A stretch of DNA of 33,958 bases from Cruorifilaria tuberocauda. Taxonomy: Eukaryota > Nematoda > Chromadorea > Rhabditida > Onchocercidae. The notes under the pieces were generated by a model. The model was not told the origin of the DNA. It searched no databases and worked only from the letters and a program-made list of their open reading frames with translations. A program made the position numbers and the translations under genes. The stretch spans positions 1-33,958 of the forward strand of contig JABVXU010000575.1 in the NCBI GenBank assembly GCA_013365365.1. Reading direction: 5' to 3'. Positions 12,457 to 23,310 of this stretch are shown here, one piece after another (position 1 is the first letter of the stretch; each line of letters opens with the position of its first letter).

Positions 12457-13719
12457 AGCAAATGGATACCGGTCAAACTAGCCACTGCTTACTGTTTGGC
12501 GGTCATTCACGTCATATTCATAATTGCCGTTGCGTTGTGTCACTCATCCCATTGTTATACGTTTCCATGGTTGGTTCATTGCTGGATCAGTTGTTTCCGA
12601 TAATTTATGCTATTCCAGATATTGATATTCTTTTACGGAACGCAACGTAACGCTTCGTCCTCAATCTGTTTCTTTGTTTCACGTGAAATCCGAACGCAAT
12701 TTCTCTCTGTTCAAAAATTTTATTCGTAAATTTCATTTCCTAGGAATATATGTGGAATTTATTCCGTGAGTTTTATATTCTTTTCTTCAACACAACTTGT
12801 GGGTAAATAAAATCTACTTCCTCCATTCATAATTTCAGTATTCTTTCACACAACCTACACGTAAAAGTGTCTTATAAATATAACTTGTATATTATTTAGC
12901 TGTTATAGTAATCTAAGTAAAAAAGAAAACAAATTAATCAATCATGCAATGATTTATTTAACAAGAGAAAAAAAGTGAGTACCAGTAAAACGGTATCCTC
13001 AAAACAATCTCAAATGTTTAAATCTCATAACAGGCTCTCGAGATTTCTCCCAGAATGATTTTATTGCATTATGAATTAAAATAATCATTTACAACTTTTC
13101 CTTCTCTTCAGAAGAACCAAATGAAGAAATATTCCATACACCATTTCAAATTATCAACGATATATTTCGCGGTATAGTGTCATCATTATTATTCTTATTG
13201 ATATTATCATTTCCAAATATGTTTATATCGACTTTCAGAATAATTATTTTATCAATTCTCCATTGTTTGTTTTTTTCAGAGAAAAAAAAATACATCACTT
13301 CGTTAATAACTTATCATAACTTTTAGTTATTTTAATACAATTCGATTATGTAAAATAGAGAGGAAACTTCTTCGCTTTTTTTTCCTTCAAAAAGTCCTAA
13401 AATTGAAAGTATGGGTAAATTACGAGCAGGAAGACTTATCATATAATCTTTTTTATAAATTACGGCCCATTTTCCTCCATCTCCTTCTCTTTTATTTTTA
13501 ATGAAAATAAAAATGCAAAAGTGGAAGTTCAATTTTAGAATTAAATTCTATTTCAGTGAACATCACGAAATATTATTAAGCAAAAAAAAATCAAATTGAT
13601 TAATTATGCTAATTACCATCTAATAAATATCATACAGAGAAAAAGCATCTCATTATTTGCAATTTAATTAAGAAATCCTATTTCATACGAATCATATCAA
13701 CTAGCAGAATGGGAAATTA
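12457..13719. other. Intergenic region between ENPP (3' end) and SLC37 (5' end)
   Basis: Both neighbours are on the - strand, 1.26 kb apart. That is much longer than the roughly 100-bp spacing usual inside nematode operons, so a separate SLC37 promoter is expected here. The stretch nearest SLC37 (12457-12690) is less AT-rich and holds a perfect TTTCACGTGAAA palindrome. The rest is AT-rich 3' flank of ENPP. The open frames seen on the + strand (12373-12650) mirror SLC37 exon 1 and its upstream flank and show no family features. Confidence 0.55.
12677..12688. promoter_or_regulatory. Perfect E-box palindrome upstream of SLC37
   Basis: A 12-base perfect palindrome centred on CACGTG, about 220 bases upstream of the SLC37 ATG. 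CACGTG is the core bound by Myc/Max/Mondo/Mlx and SREBP/TFEB-type bHLH factors. Which factor acts, if any, is unknown. Two more CACGTG boxes sit in SLC37 intron 2 at 11759-11764 and 11787-11792. Confidence 0.35.
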
Positions 13720-16700
13720 TCACAATTCATCTTCCGGATTGTAATTCTCATCCACCGAATCGATAGCATTATGATCGAATTTATGAGCAAGCGGATAATA
13801 CTTACTCCTATTTCTTACCAAACGATGCCTTTGTTGTCGGCTTAGCATAATTATAAAAATTAAAAATGCTACTAGCGGTCCACCACATATGATAATTGTT
13901 AGGGACTGAAAAAAGAATAAAAAAATTAGAATTGACTAAATTAAAAGTTTTGGTTAGTTAATTTATTAGCTCTCTCTCTCTCTAAGAAAGCATTAATAAC
14001 TTTTGCATCAATTAGTATTTGATAAAGAATAGGATATAGTTTTAGGTTCGATAAGAAGAATGGATGTTCAGGTTTTATTCATTTAAACTCATTTATAACT
14101 TGTTGAACAACACGTATTTTTTTTCACCTCCACCATAGCTCTAGAATTCCTTTCATTTTTATTTATAATAAATAGGTAAAAAATGTTGCCCATAACAATT
14201 GGCATAAGAAAAATAGTATGATGGGAAAGCTACCGTAAAAATAACAAAATATTCACAAATAATATCTAGCAAAAGCATTAAATAAAGTATGAAAAATATC
14301 AAATATATTAATTTATAAAAAATAATAAAACTACCCATTTAAATCCTCTTCAACCTACCTATATGAACTTAATTGGTCAATTTAAAATAACTCTGTGATA
14401 TTTAAGTCAAAGTATTCAGAACTGTCCCTTTGCTTTAAAAACTTTGAGAAATCAATAAATTTGTTAAAATTATCAAATTTTATAAAGCAAACGAAAAGGT
14501 TGATAAATTTCACTTCTATTTAATACCTCATCATTTAACATTTTCTAACTCCAGATACATTTTATAATTTCAAGGAAACTAAACAACTTCGATTTTTCTA
14601 GTTAGCAATGAATGTGTCGGTGCAATTGGCACTTTCAATACTTCCAACATATTCCGTAAGGTACCATTATTTGGTGCTGGTACCACACCCAAAACATAGC
14701 ACATTAGTGGATACAAGTCGAGATTGTTTGCTGTTCCAACAACCGAAAAAAAATGAAGAAAATCAAATATCATTATTTTAAGAAATTTTAACGATTTAAA
14801 CCTGTGTATTTTCTTATTTTTAACTTCACTATTAAACCTAAGAATCCTTGAATGAAACATTCAAGTGATTATTTTACTCATACTACCAATGTTCCGAATT
14901 TAATGATAAAGATATATCAAAAAAATAATTTCAACTAAATATTTTGCAATATATCATCATGCACGATGTTTACCTGATAATTTTGCTTAAACATTGGTCC
15001 TTTCATTATCAAAACCGATTTCATTGTCCAATCATTTGGATTTATTCCATGCGTTGCAAAATGAAACGATTTCGGAATGTTTAAGTTCTAATTAGTAATT
15101 AGTAATGTAATTTATTGCGATTGCAAATCAAAAAAACATCCACTTTTATAACTCAAAAAAAGGAAAGAAAAATACAAAAAAGAATGGATAGAAACTTACA
15201 TCACGTGAACATTTGAAGCCGACATTATAACCTGGTTCCGGTTCAAGTAATATATCACCGATCTTATCATTCTTAGAATATCCATATTCCACTGGAACAT
15301 CCTGGAAATAAAAAAAATAGTTGAAATTTAAATTTTAAAACACTTTTAAGAAAAGAAATAATTCTATTGCTAATTATTTAATCAAAATTAACCTTATAAG
15401 TGTAAAATTTTACAAATTTCGGCAAGAAAAACCAATTTCAAATGAATTTATTAATAAATTTCCATCACGCTAACTTTCATCATCCCCAAATATGCTAGAA
15501 TTGGTCGATTAATGAATGATATTATGTAATTTCCAATTAATTCAAATGTAATCAAATTTTTGACCTAAAATAACAAACGAAATTTTCCGAAAGCATATTT
15601 GAAATGCTTATCCACCAACCCGATTTTCATTGATCCATCTACTGATTTCAGACTAAAATCATCATTGTATAATTTTCAATTTTAAAATGAAAATTTATGA
15701 CCTGTTTGTAGTATATTTTAATACCATAATGTCCATCTTCAATAACCTTCTTCAATGTTGTATATATTTGATGCTTTCGTTGGACATCTTTAACATAAAT
15801 CATCCGATCACCAATTACAAGTTCATTAATATCGATCACGTCTTTTATACATAATACATTTTGTGCACTTTCAATCTGTACTATACATCATGTTAGTTAT
15901 AAGAATGATCAATTAAAAAAAACAATGAAAAAATACTTCAATTAATTCAGGATAAACTATACAATCATTTAACGATATGGTAAGAAACAGTAGTTAATTA
16001 ATATAATTAGATTATTTATTTACGTTAAAGATTGCGTAAATTTATTTTAAATAAAATTCGCTGACATTGACTAACACTTGTATATAAAGGATAGTGGTAA
16101 AATTTTAGAGTTTATCAGTAACTAAACCAGATAATGTTTATGAAAGATAAACAATGAGAAAAAAAAACGGGGTAAAAAGATAAATTATTGAACATACCTC
16201 AGCATGTCCATGATCAGATGTTAAAATTATATTTAGCTGTTTGGAAAGGTTTGGATTATTTTCTAGTTTATCATTGATATATTTGACTAACAAATCTAAT
16301 TCTTGCATCTTTTTATCAAGTTTACCATTTTTGAATCCATTCAAATGCAGGAAGTGATCCGGTTCCGAAATATACCTGTAAAAGTAACATTTAATCCTTT
16401 CATCACCATAACAACTTCCATCATTCAGCATCACATATCATTTCCATCGTATTATCTATTATATGTCATTTTAAATTTTTAAATTTGAAAATTTACACCG
16501 CCCTTATTAAATTGGTTTAAGCACATATTTTCATCAAATTTTTTGGATCATTAAGCTTCTTTCTGACAGTTATTAACTCTCATAATCATAAATCATTTTT
16601 TTCTAATTTAGCTAAAAAAATTTGAAGTCAAAGAATTATCTTACGATTAAAACTGCAACAATATCATAAATTAGCAATTTAAAACAGTAATTTTACCAAG

Positions 16701-19700
16701 CAACAAAATTATAAGGATCTTTTTCATGCGTAAATAATTCCACAATTTCATCAAAATCATCCATCCATTGTGTTAAATTCTTATACTCCAACCATGGTCT
16801 GTATTTTTCAAATGACAATATTAAATTATGAAAAAAAAACTCTTTGATTAATAAAATATAAAACTAAATAAATGAAAATAGTAAATTAAGATTGAAAAAA
16901 AAGATATATGAAATAAAGAGATAAAATTGCTAAAACATAAATGAATTTATTGATAAATGAATTGGTAAGTAAATGAATTAAGTAACGATTATAGATAAAT
17001 GAATGAATAATTAAATTTAGCTACTGTATTTGTTAACTAATAAGTAATGTAATTATAAAAATGGAATAATTCTTTTACCTGTATAATGTAGGCTTATGTG
17101 GTGCAGAAGGCCAATGTCCACTTCCGGTTGGCCAATACATCGTAGCTGAACGTCTTCCATAACCACCTCGTTCATTTGTAAGCCATATTGGTTCACCGTT
17201 ATAGAAATGCCCCGATAAGGAATTATTCACTGCTTCTTCTTCTTGCGTTGAATTGAATAAATCGAACCTTTACTATTATAAATGGCTTATCATTATGATT
17301 AAAAATGTAAAAAATTAAATTAATTTTGAATGTGAAAATTTATACTGGAATTTGAAATCTAAATTTTAAGCTAATAGTATAAGCATAAGCAAATATTTAA
17401 ACTGATTAATAGTAAACAATTTTGCAACAAACAAATACAGTACAATAATTATGATCTGCTAATTTTAATGGATAATTTTACGTTTTGGTTTTAGTAATCA
17501 ACTAGTAACTACAATAGTAAAATTTAATCGCAATTTTTGATATTAAGTGAAAGATAATTAAATATAATTTGAGTGGAAGTAATTATTACAACTCAATTTG
17601 ATTCCTACCTTTAAAGAATAAATAGTAATTTTAATAAGTGGACAAATTGATACATCAGTGATGCTTCCGTTTAGCTTTAATAATAAAATAAATCATTTTG
17701 TGAATTGAACGACAACTATGCTGAATGATAATTTTCAATAATCAGTGAATAATTTTGTAGAAAAAAAAACTTATCATTGCTAGTTATGAAAACACCGAAA
17801 AAACGACATTTTCTCACCCTCATCTGTTTTCGCTTCTTCTCTTCCTTCTTCACTCATTGAATATTATCATTTACGTCAAATTGCAATCATGCTTCATCTA
17901 ATAAGTAATCAGTGCGCACTTAATAAACGAAGCATGATTACAACAAGCCGTATCAGTTGTCTTGAAGTTATGGACTTTGGCTTGATTCATAGGTAAGGTT
18001 TTCTTGCACGTCTTATTACGATCCTCCATCGTTCACTAAATTAACAAATAAATACTTAATAAATGAAGGAGGACCGCGATAAACCGCACTAGTGTTGTGG
18101 AGTTATGGATTTAGGTTTGATTTACAGGTAAGGTTTTCTTGAGCATTTTTATCGAGATTCTCATTCATTCATGAAATTTGAATAACCATTTCATAAATGA
18201 AGGAGGATCGCGACAAATAGCACTAGTTGTTGTGAAGTTATGGATTTAGGTTTGATTTACAGGTAAGGTTTTCTTCAGCGTTTTTACCGTGGTCCTCATC
18301 CATTTATTAAATAATCAATACCTATTTAACAAATGAAAGAGGAACACGATAAATCGCACTAATTGTTGTGAAGTTCCGGATTTAGATTTGATTAAAAGGT
18401 AAGGTTTTCTTGAGGATATGTATCATGACCCTCCCTCACTTATTATCGATAAGTATTTAATAAATAAAACAGATCACGACACACACACATCGCATTAATT
18501 GCTAGACTGTTTTGGACTTGGGTTTGATTCATAGGTGAAGTTTTGAAGTTTTCTTGAGCGTTTTTATGGCAACCTTCATTCACTGACAAAATTTCAATGA
18601 CTATTTAACAAATGAGGGAGGGTCGCGACAAATGCACTAGTTGTCGTGGAGTTATGGATTTGGGTTTGATTCACAGGTAAGTTTTCTTGGACAGTTTCAT
18701 CACTATTTGGTAAATGAAGTAGGACTGCGACGATAAGTCGTATTAGTTGTTGTGGATTTGGGTTTGATTCACGGTGAGGTTTTCTTGAACGTATTATCGT
18801 GACCCTCATTCGTTCACTAAACTGTCAATAACCATTTAATAAATGAAGGAGGATCGCGACAAATCGCACTAGTTGTTGTGAAGTTATGGATTTGGGTTTG
18901 ATTTACAAGTAAAGTTTTCTTGAGGATATGTATCATGATCCTCTTTCACTTACTAAATTATAAAGAAATACTTAATAAATGAAACGGATCTTGACACATA
19001 CATCCTATTAGTTGCAATGAAAGTTCGGATTTCGGTTTGATTCATAGGTAGAGTCTTGGGTTTGATCCATAGGTAGAGTCTTGGGTTTGATCCATAGGTA
19101 GAGTCTTGGGTTTGATCCATAGGTAGTGTCTTGGGTTTGATCCATAGGTAGTGTCTTGGGTTTGATCCATAGGTAGAGTCTTGGGTTCATCGGTTGTATA
19201 TGGTGGAACAGAATTTACTTACATCCGTGGCAGATGAACGGATGATGGGACAGGAGCGGAGCGGACGCTGCCGATGCGACTGGAGCAACTGAAGGAGCTG
19301 GCGAGATTTCAGCTCTTTATATAGGGGTTGAGGTGGGCAGGTACCTTAGGGTCGTGGGATATAAGAAATGATAGGAACAATGGATGGAACAGAGGTTCCC
19401 TGACTTTACTGTATATATCTTGACAGAGACCTTATCATACAGTATCATTATCTGTCTGTTTAACCCTTGCATTATTTTGGCTTTTCCCACACTATCCTCA
19501 TCTTTCACTTATTTGGTGTTGAACGGATGTTCACACCCTGACCACCTCTTGCTTAATATTGAATGGATATCAACACCTACGCGGTATCAGGGGCCATCTT
19601 TCACTTATTTAATATATCATTTAATATTGAATGAATATTAATTAACACGTACGTCATATCAGGGGCCATCTTTTACTTATTTAATATATCATTTAATGTT

Positions 19701-20559
19701 GAATGAATATTAATTAACACGTACGTCATATCAGGGGCCATCGTTTACTTATTTAATATATTATATATTATATAATATTGAATGAATATTAACACGTACG
19801 TCGTATCAGTAACTATCTTTTACTTATTTAATAGTGAATGGATATTAAAACTTACGTCGTATTGGTGGCTAAATCGTGAAAATAATTGCCAACAATTCCA
19901 TGACTTTCAACCAGAAGGCCTGTTGCTATTGATGCATGATTTGGAGCAGTAAAAGTAAGATATTGTGGACGACAACCATCTTTGAAATATAAACCTGAAA
20001 AGTTTAAAAATTTTCATTTAAATTACAAAAAATTTTCCAAGAAACTTTATCAGAATATAGATTAAGTTCAATTTAAAATTTTTAAAATTTAAAATTTAAA
20101 ATTTTCATTTAAATTACAAAAAAATGATTTAAATAAATTATTTTTTTTTATTTTAAAATAATCGAAAATTTTAAATAATCGATGGAAAATTTATCAAAAA
20201 GATAATGAATTTTGGTTTTTTTTTTTAATTAGGAATTTCCAGATATTGTTATACTTTCACATATTGATATTATTAAAATTCAAACTGAGGTATAGGATTC
20301 TAAAATTTATTTTAAATGAATTTAAATAATGAAGCAATTTTTTTTAAAACTAATTTCCAATCGTATTATATTATAAAATTTGTATTTGTCGGAAATATAG
20401 TATGGAAAAAATTTCATTTTTAAGACACAATTAAGTTTTTAAAACAAAGTGATAAATTTAATATTAATTAATAAGCTTATCAGTAAGTTAAATAATCAAT
20501 TTATAATATTTTAAATAATATGATTTACTTTTAGTACTTTGCGAGCAAATGATAATAGC

Positions 20560-20617
<58 letters not shown>

Positions 20618-20870
20618 TTAGATGCGATATAGAAGTATAGTAAAAAGAAAATGGATAAATAATAAATTGACTAACAAAACCTTCGGTAGCAAATTTCCAA
20701 ATATTCGGTACGAGAGTTTCATTTAATAAATCATTCCGGAAACCATCCATGGATATCAGTAAAAGTAGAGATTTATCATCTGATGTATCAATCGTTGTTA
20801 ATAACGTTACGCATAAAATAATTACAAAATATATTCCATTTCCATTTATTCGATATTTAGTAATAAACAT
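13720..20870 (-). CDS. Ectonucleotide pyrophosphatase/phosphodiesterase (ENPP), membrane anchored
   Basis: Exons in - strand order: 20681-20870, 19856-19994, 17079-17267, 16697-16798, 16198-16375, 15702-15875, 15200-15301, 14974-15087, about 14585-14743, 13720-13905; about 510 aa. ENPPs cleave phosphodiester or pyrophosphate bonds of nucleotides or lipids outside the cell with two zinc ions and a Thr nucleophile. Visible: signal peptide (about 1-30), SMDGFRND with metal ligand D42, LTFTAPNH with nucleophile T79, ATGLLVESHGI, EPDHFLH with D213 and H217, TSDHGHAE with D261 and H262, and THGINP with H371. All expected ligands are present, so it should be active. Then LDLYPLMCYVLG and APNNGT, as in ENPP4/5. 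The last exon encodes a transmembrane helix (about 450-470) and a basic/acidic cytosolic tail. Two junctions are uncertain. The exon 1 donor must be GAAG|GTTTTG to keep frame. No canonical site joins exons 8 and 9 directly in frame. Confidence 0.9.
17900..19035. repeat. Imperfect tandem array, unit about 125-150 bp
   Basis: About nine diverged copies. Each reads, on the + strand, roughly: AAATGAAGGAGGATCGCGAC, then a GCACTAGTTGTTGTG-like block, GTTATGGATTTGGGTTTGAT, CACAGGTAAGGTTTTCTT, then TCATTCATTCACTAAAT. Copies of the AAATGAAGGAGGA block fall near 18063, 18199, 18333, 18610, 18712, 18841 and 18977, with weaker ones near 17922 and 18457. The copies are richer in G and C than the surroundings. 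No coding capacity is evident. It lies wholly inside ENPP intron 2. Confidence 0.8.
19030..19192. repeat. 25-bp minisatellite nested at the end of the larger array
   Basis: About six near-identical head-to-tail copies of TTGGGTTTGATCCATAGGTA followed by GAGTC or GTGTC. The unit corresponds to the internal GGATTTGGGTTTGATTCACAGGTAAG part of the ~135-bp repeat, so it looks like a secondary expansion of that core. The copies are much more alike than those of the parent array, so this expansion is the younger one. Confidence 0.85.
19194..19535 (-). mobile_element. Possible solo LTR or promoter island
   Basis: A GC-richer, apparently single-copy stretch. Read on the - strand it starts TGTGAACATCCGTTCAACAC and ends near CCACCATATACA, so it has 5'-TG and CA-3' ends. 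It carries a TATATAAAG box (19315-19323), then about 90 bases later ACGGAT|GTAAGT, a strong donor-like site. That arrangement of TATA box, leader and 5' splice site resembles a retrotransposon LTR of the BEL/Pao kind or an internal promoter. I see no target-site duplication, primer-binding site or coding region, so the element call is tentative. Confidence 0.35.
19498..19855. repeat. 72-bp tandem array touching the ENPP exon 2 donor
   Basis: Copies of CATCTTTCACTTATTT occur near 19498, 19594, 19667, 19739 and 19815; the regular spacing is 72, 72 and 76 bases. Each unit continues TTAATATTGAATGAATATTA then ACACGTACGTC and TATCAGGGGCC. The CATCTTTCACTTATTT block is also the start of the LTR-like island, so the two are related. 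The final unit runs into the exon 2/intron 2 boundary at 19855/19856. Confidence 0.8.
20560..20617. repeat. (AAT)n microsatellite in ENPP intron 1
   Basis: About 19 uninterrupted AAT/TTA units, about 65 bases inside intron 1 from the exon 1 donor. Read on the - strand it gives a poly-Leu open frame contiguous with exon 1, but intron and frame evidence place it outside the mature protein. Confidence 0.9.
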
Positions 20871-21299
20871 TTTTTTAGTACGAAATTTATTTTATTATGC
20901 AATCGATCTGTAATAAATAATCAAATTCATCTTATATTATTGATTATATTATCATTAAATTTTATTCGAGCAATTCAAATTATACAATTTTTTATGTTGC
21001 ACAACTGTTTCAACAATTATCAATTTCATATCAACAAAACCAATGATAAGAGGTGATAAGATAGGAAGAGATATGATGAAGAATGAAACAAAAGTTTGCA
21101 TACTTATATTTCATATGAGGTAATTATTTTGATATAATTTATTGGAAATATTGAGATTTTTAAATATGAAAGAATAAAATAACAATCGTTTGAAAAAATA
21201 CATTTTTTTTTTAAATAAAAAGTTTAAATAACTTTTTTTTTTTGAAGAATATTTCACTAAATATATTGAAGAAAAGAAGAAATTACTATTTCACTTCGT

Positions 21300-21645
21300 T
21301 TTTCCAGTTAGACAACAAATTCTATAACTGTAAAATTAAAGTTAAGATTAAATAATAATTATACTCAATCGTAATTATATGGCTCAAATGTGTACGCGTA
21401 CACATTAATAGATAAATACGTACGTGTGTGTAGACGTAATCTACGTAAACACATTTACACAAGCACAAAAGTTTTTTTCGGTTAGACAACAAATTCTTTA
21501 ACTGTAAAATTATACGAAATTAAACAATAATTATACACAATCGTCATTATAACGCCAAATGCGTACGCGTACACACTAATAGATAAATACGTACGTGTGT
21601 ATGGACGTAATATACGTAAATACGTATAAGCACGGGAATGAACGC
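21300..21645. repeat. Two-copy direct repeat, period about 174 bp, with palindrome
   Basis: GTTAGACAACAAATTCT begins at about 21307 and again at 21481. Homology continues through ACTGTAAAATTA, ATAATTATAC, CAATCGT, TACGCGTACACA, TAATAGATAAATACGTACGT and GTAATATACGTAAA. The first copy holds a perfect 20-base palindrome (21387-21406, AATGTGTACG and its complement). The second copy has mutated part of it. It lies about 430-770 bases upstream of the ENPP ATG. Confidence 0.8.
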
Positions 21646-23310
21646 ACGTACTCGCTTCGAATTTGAATTATTCGTTCTCTTTTTGTTTTGCTAAAAGCGA
21701 TAATTTTTATTTTTATTTTTTGTTCCGTTGTTTTCACTTCTATTAAATCGATAGAAATGTGCACAAGGAAAGAAGCTGAATGAACAAATTTTATTTTTTT
21801 ATCACCACAAATCTCTCTTTTCTCTCACTCTCTCTCTCTCTATACATCTCTTTATCGCTTTTTTAAAATTTCATTTATTAATTTAAAAATCTTCATAATT
21901 AGAGGTATGCTTATATCAAGCGTTGACGGTATAAGAAGAAATAATCATTGTTATTATTTGCTGGAATAATAGTACTAATTATATAACAAATTGTAGGACA
22001 AAATAATCATGAAAATTTACGTCATTTTATAATTAAAATTAAAACAGTGATTACATTAATTTACTAATACAATAAAACTTTAAGAAATATTTGAATTAAC
22101 ATTTGCTATCAGAATTAAAAATTCGAAAAGTTTCATATCATTTAACTGCAATGATTAAATTTAAAAAATGAATTACTTTATTTTACTATAACTAGCACTA
22201 CAGCATCATCTATGCTGTTTTATTAAAAGTACGATAAAAATTAAATCACCACTTGGTCAATCCTTATTATTATAATTATTGTACTGCTATCATTAAAATT
22301 AAAATAACACTTGCGTCATTCTGATTATCATAATTAAAATTATAACAATATTTATTGTTATAAATTATAGATTTGTAACAACAATTGCATCACTTTTATT
22401 TTTACGAGTAAAGTTTGAATAATAAGTTACTTTACATACTTTACTGCTATGATCGAAATTAAAGTAGCATTTGCATCATTTTCTAATAAAACTTAACATC
22501 ACTGATTATCATTCCGATGATTAGAAAAGAGGACGAAAAAGTTGGGAAGTTTCAAATTAGTTTATTTATTAGGATTGATTTCAGAGATGAATTTATTCCC
22601 AAAATTTATATATTTCGTCAAAAAAAAAAAGAGAACGAGATTGTATCGGAATAATTAGGAAAATAATTTAATTAAAATCATGTAAAAACTAAACGAAAGA
22701 AAATCAATGATACATTTGTGATAAATCAATTCTCTCATCAATATAACCAAATCATTCAAACAACTGATACAAACTGATAAATATCTCGAACAATGATTAA
22801 GAGAAGTTAAACGATAAAATTGAATGATACGAAATCTTTTAACTTTTCCATAATTATTACAAAAATTTTCATTCTCTTTTCCCGTTACACAATTCATTAA
22901 ATGATGATGTATTACGCCAAATGTTTGTGTAATCAATACAGTATTTACAAATTAAACAAACGTTTAAAATTTTTTAGCAATTCAATCAATCATTTTTTTT
23001 TTCTCAAGGAGAACTTATTGTGGTTAGTTTAATCAATAGGTTAAGTAAACAATTTTAAGTTAAATCTATTCCGTATTTGAATTTTTAAAATATCAACTAA
23101 ATCACACGTTAAAAACATTCCTTTGTAAATAGTGGTATTAGTAAAATTTTTGTTAAAAATATGAATTGAAACAATTGTTAAATTTGAAAAATTTAATTTT
23201 AAATAAATATTTGATTAGCTATAACATCATTATGCTAAATATTAGAAGGTGTTGCATGAAGGAAGCAAAAAAAAACAATAATACTTTGTAAAATGAATGG
23301 AATTAGTAAC

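Larger units (their letters stand above)
17268..19855 (-). other. ENPP intron 2, repeat-filled
   Basis: A 2.59-kb intron between the exons ending with LATN and starting with FDLFNS. On the - strand it begins GTAAGT and ends GTAAAG. Ordinary AT-rich sequence fills 17268-17880. A long imperfect tandem array (about 17.9-19.03 kb), a 25-bp minisatellite (about 19.03-19.19 kb), a GC-richer island (about 19.19-19.54 kb) and a 72-bp array reaching the exon 2 donor (to 19855) follow. It is the most repeat-dense part of the window. The two - strand open frames here (18594-18809, 19008-19190) are translations of repeats. Confidence 0.75.

Noticed and set aside
12373..12650. Overlapping + strand open frames
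   Set aside because: Antisense shadows of SLC37 exon 1 and its upstream flank; no domain, no splice structure.
18594..19190. Two - strand open frames with repeated peptides (such as LWIKPKTLPMDQTQ)
   Set aside because: They are translations of the 135-bp and 25-bp tandem repeats within an intron. Unit lengths not divisible by three cycle through all frames.
8844..20870. SLC37 and ENPP as a nematode operon
   Set aside because: Same strand, but 1.26 kb apart with promoter-like sequence between, far longer than usual operon spacing.
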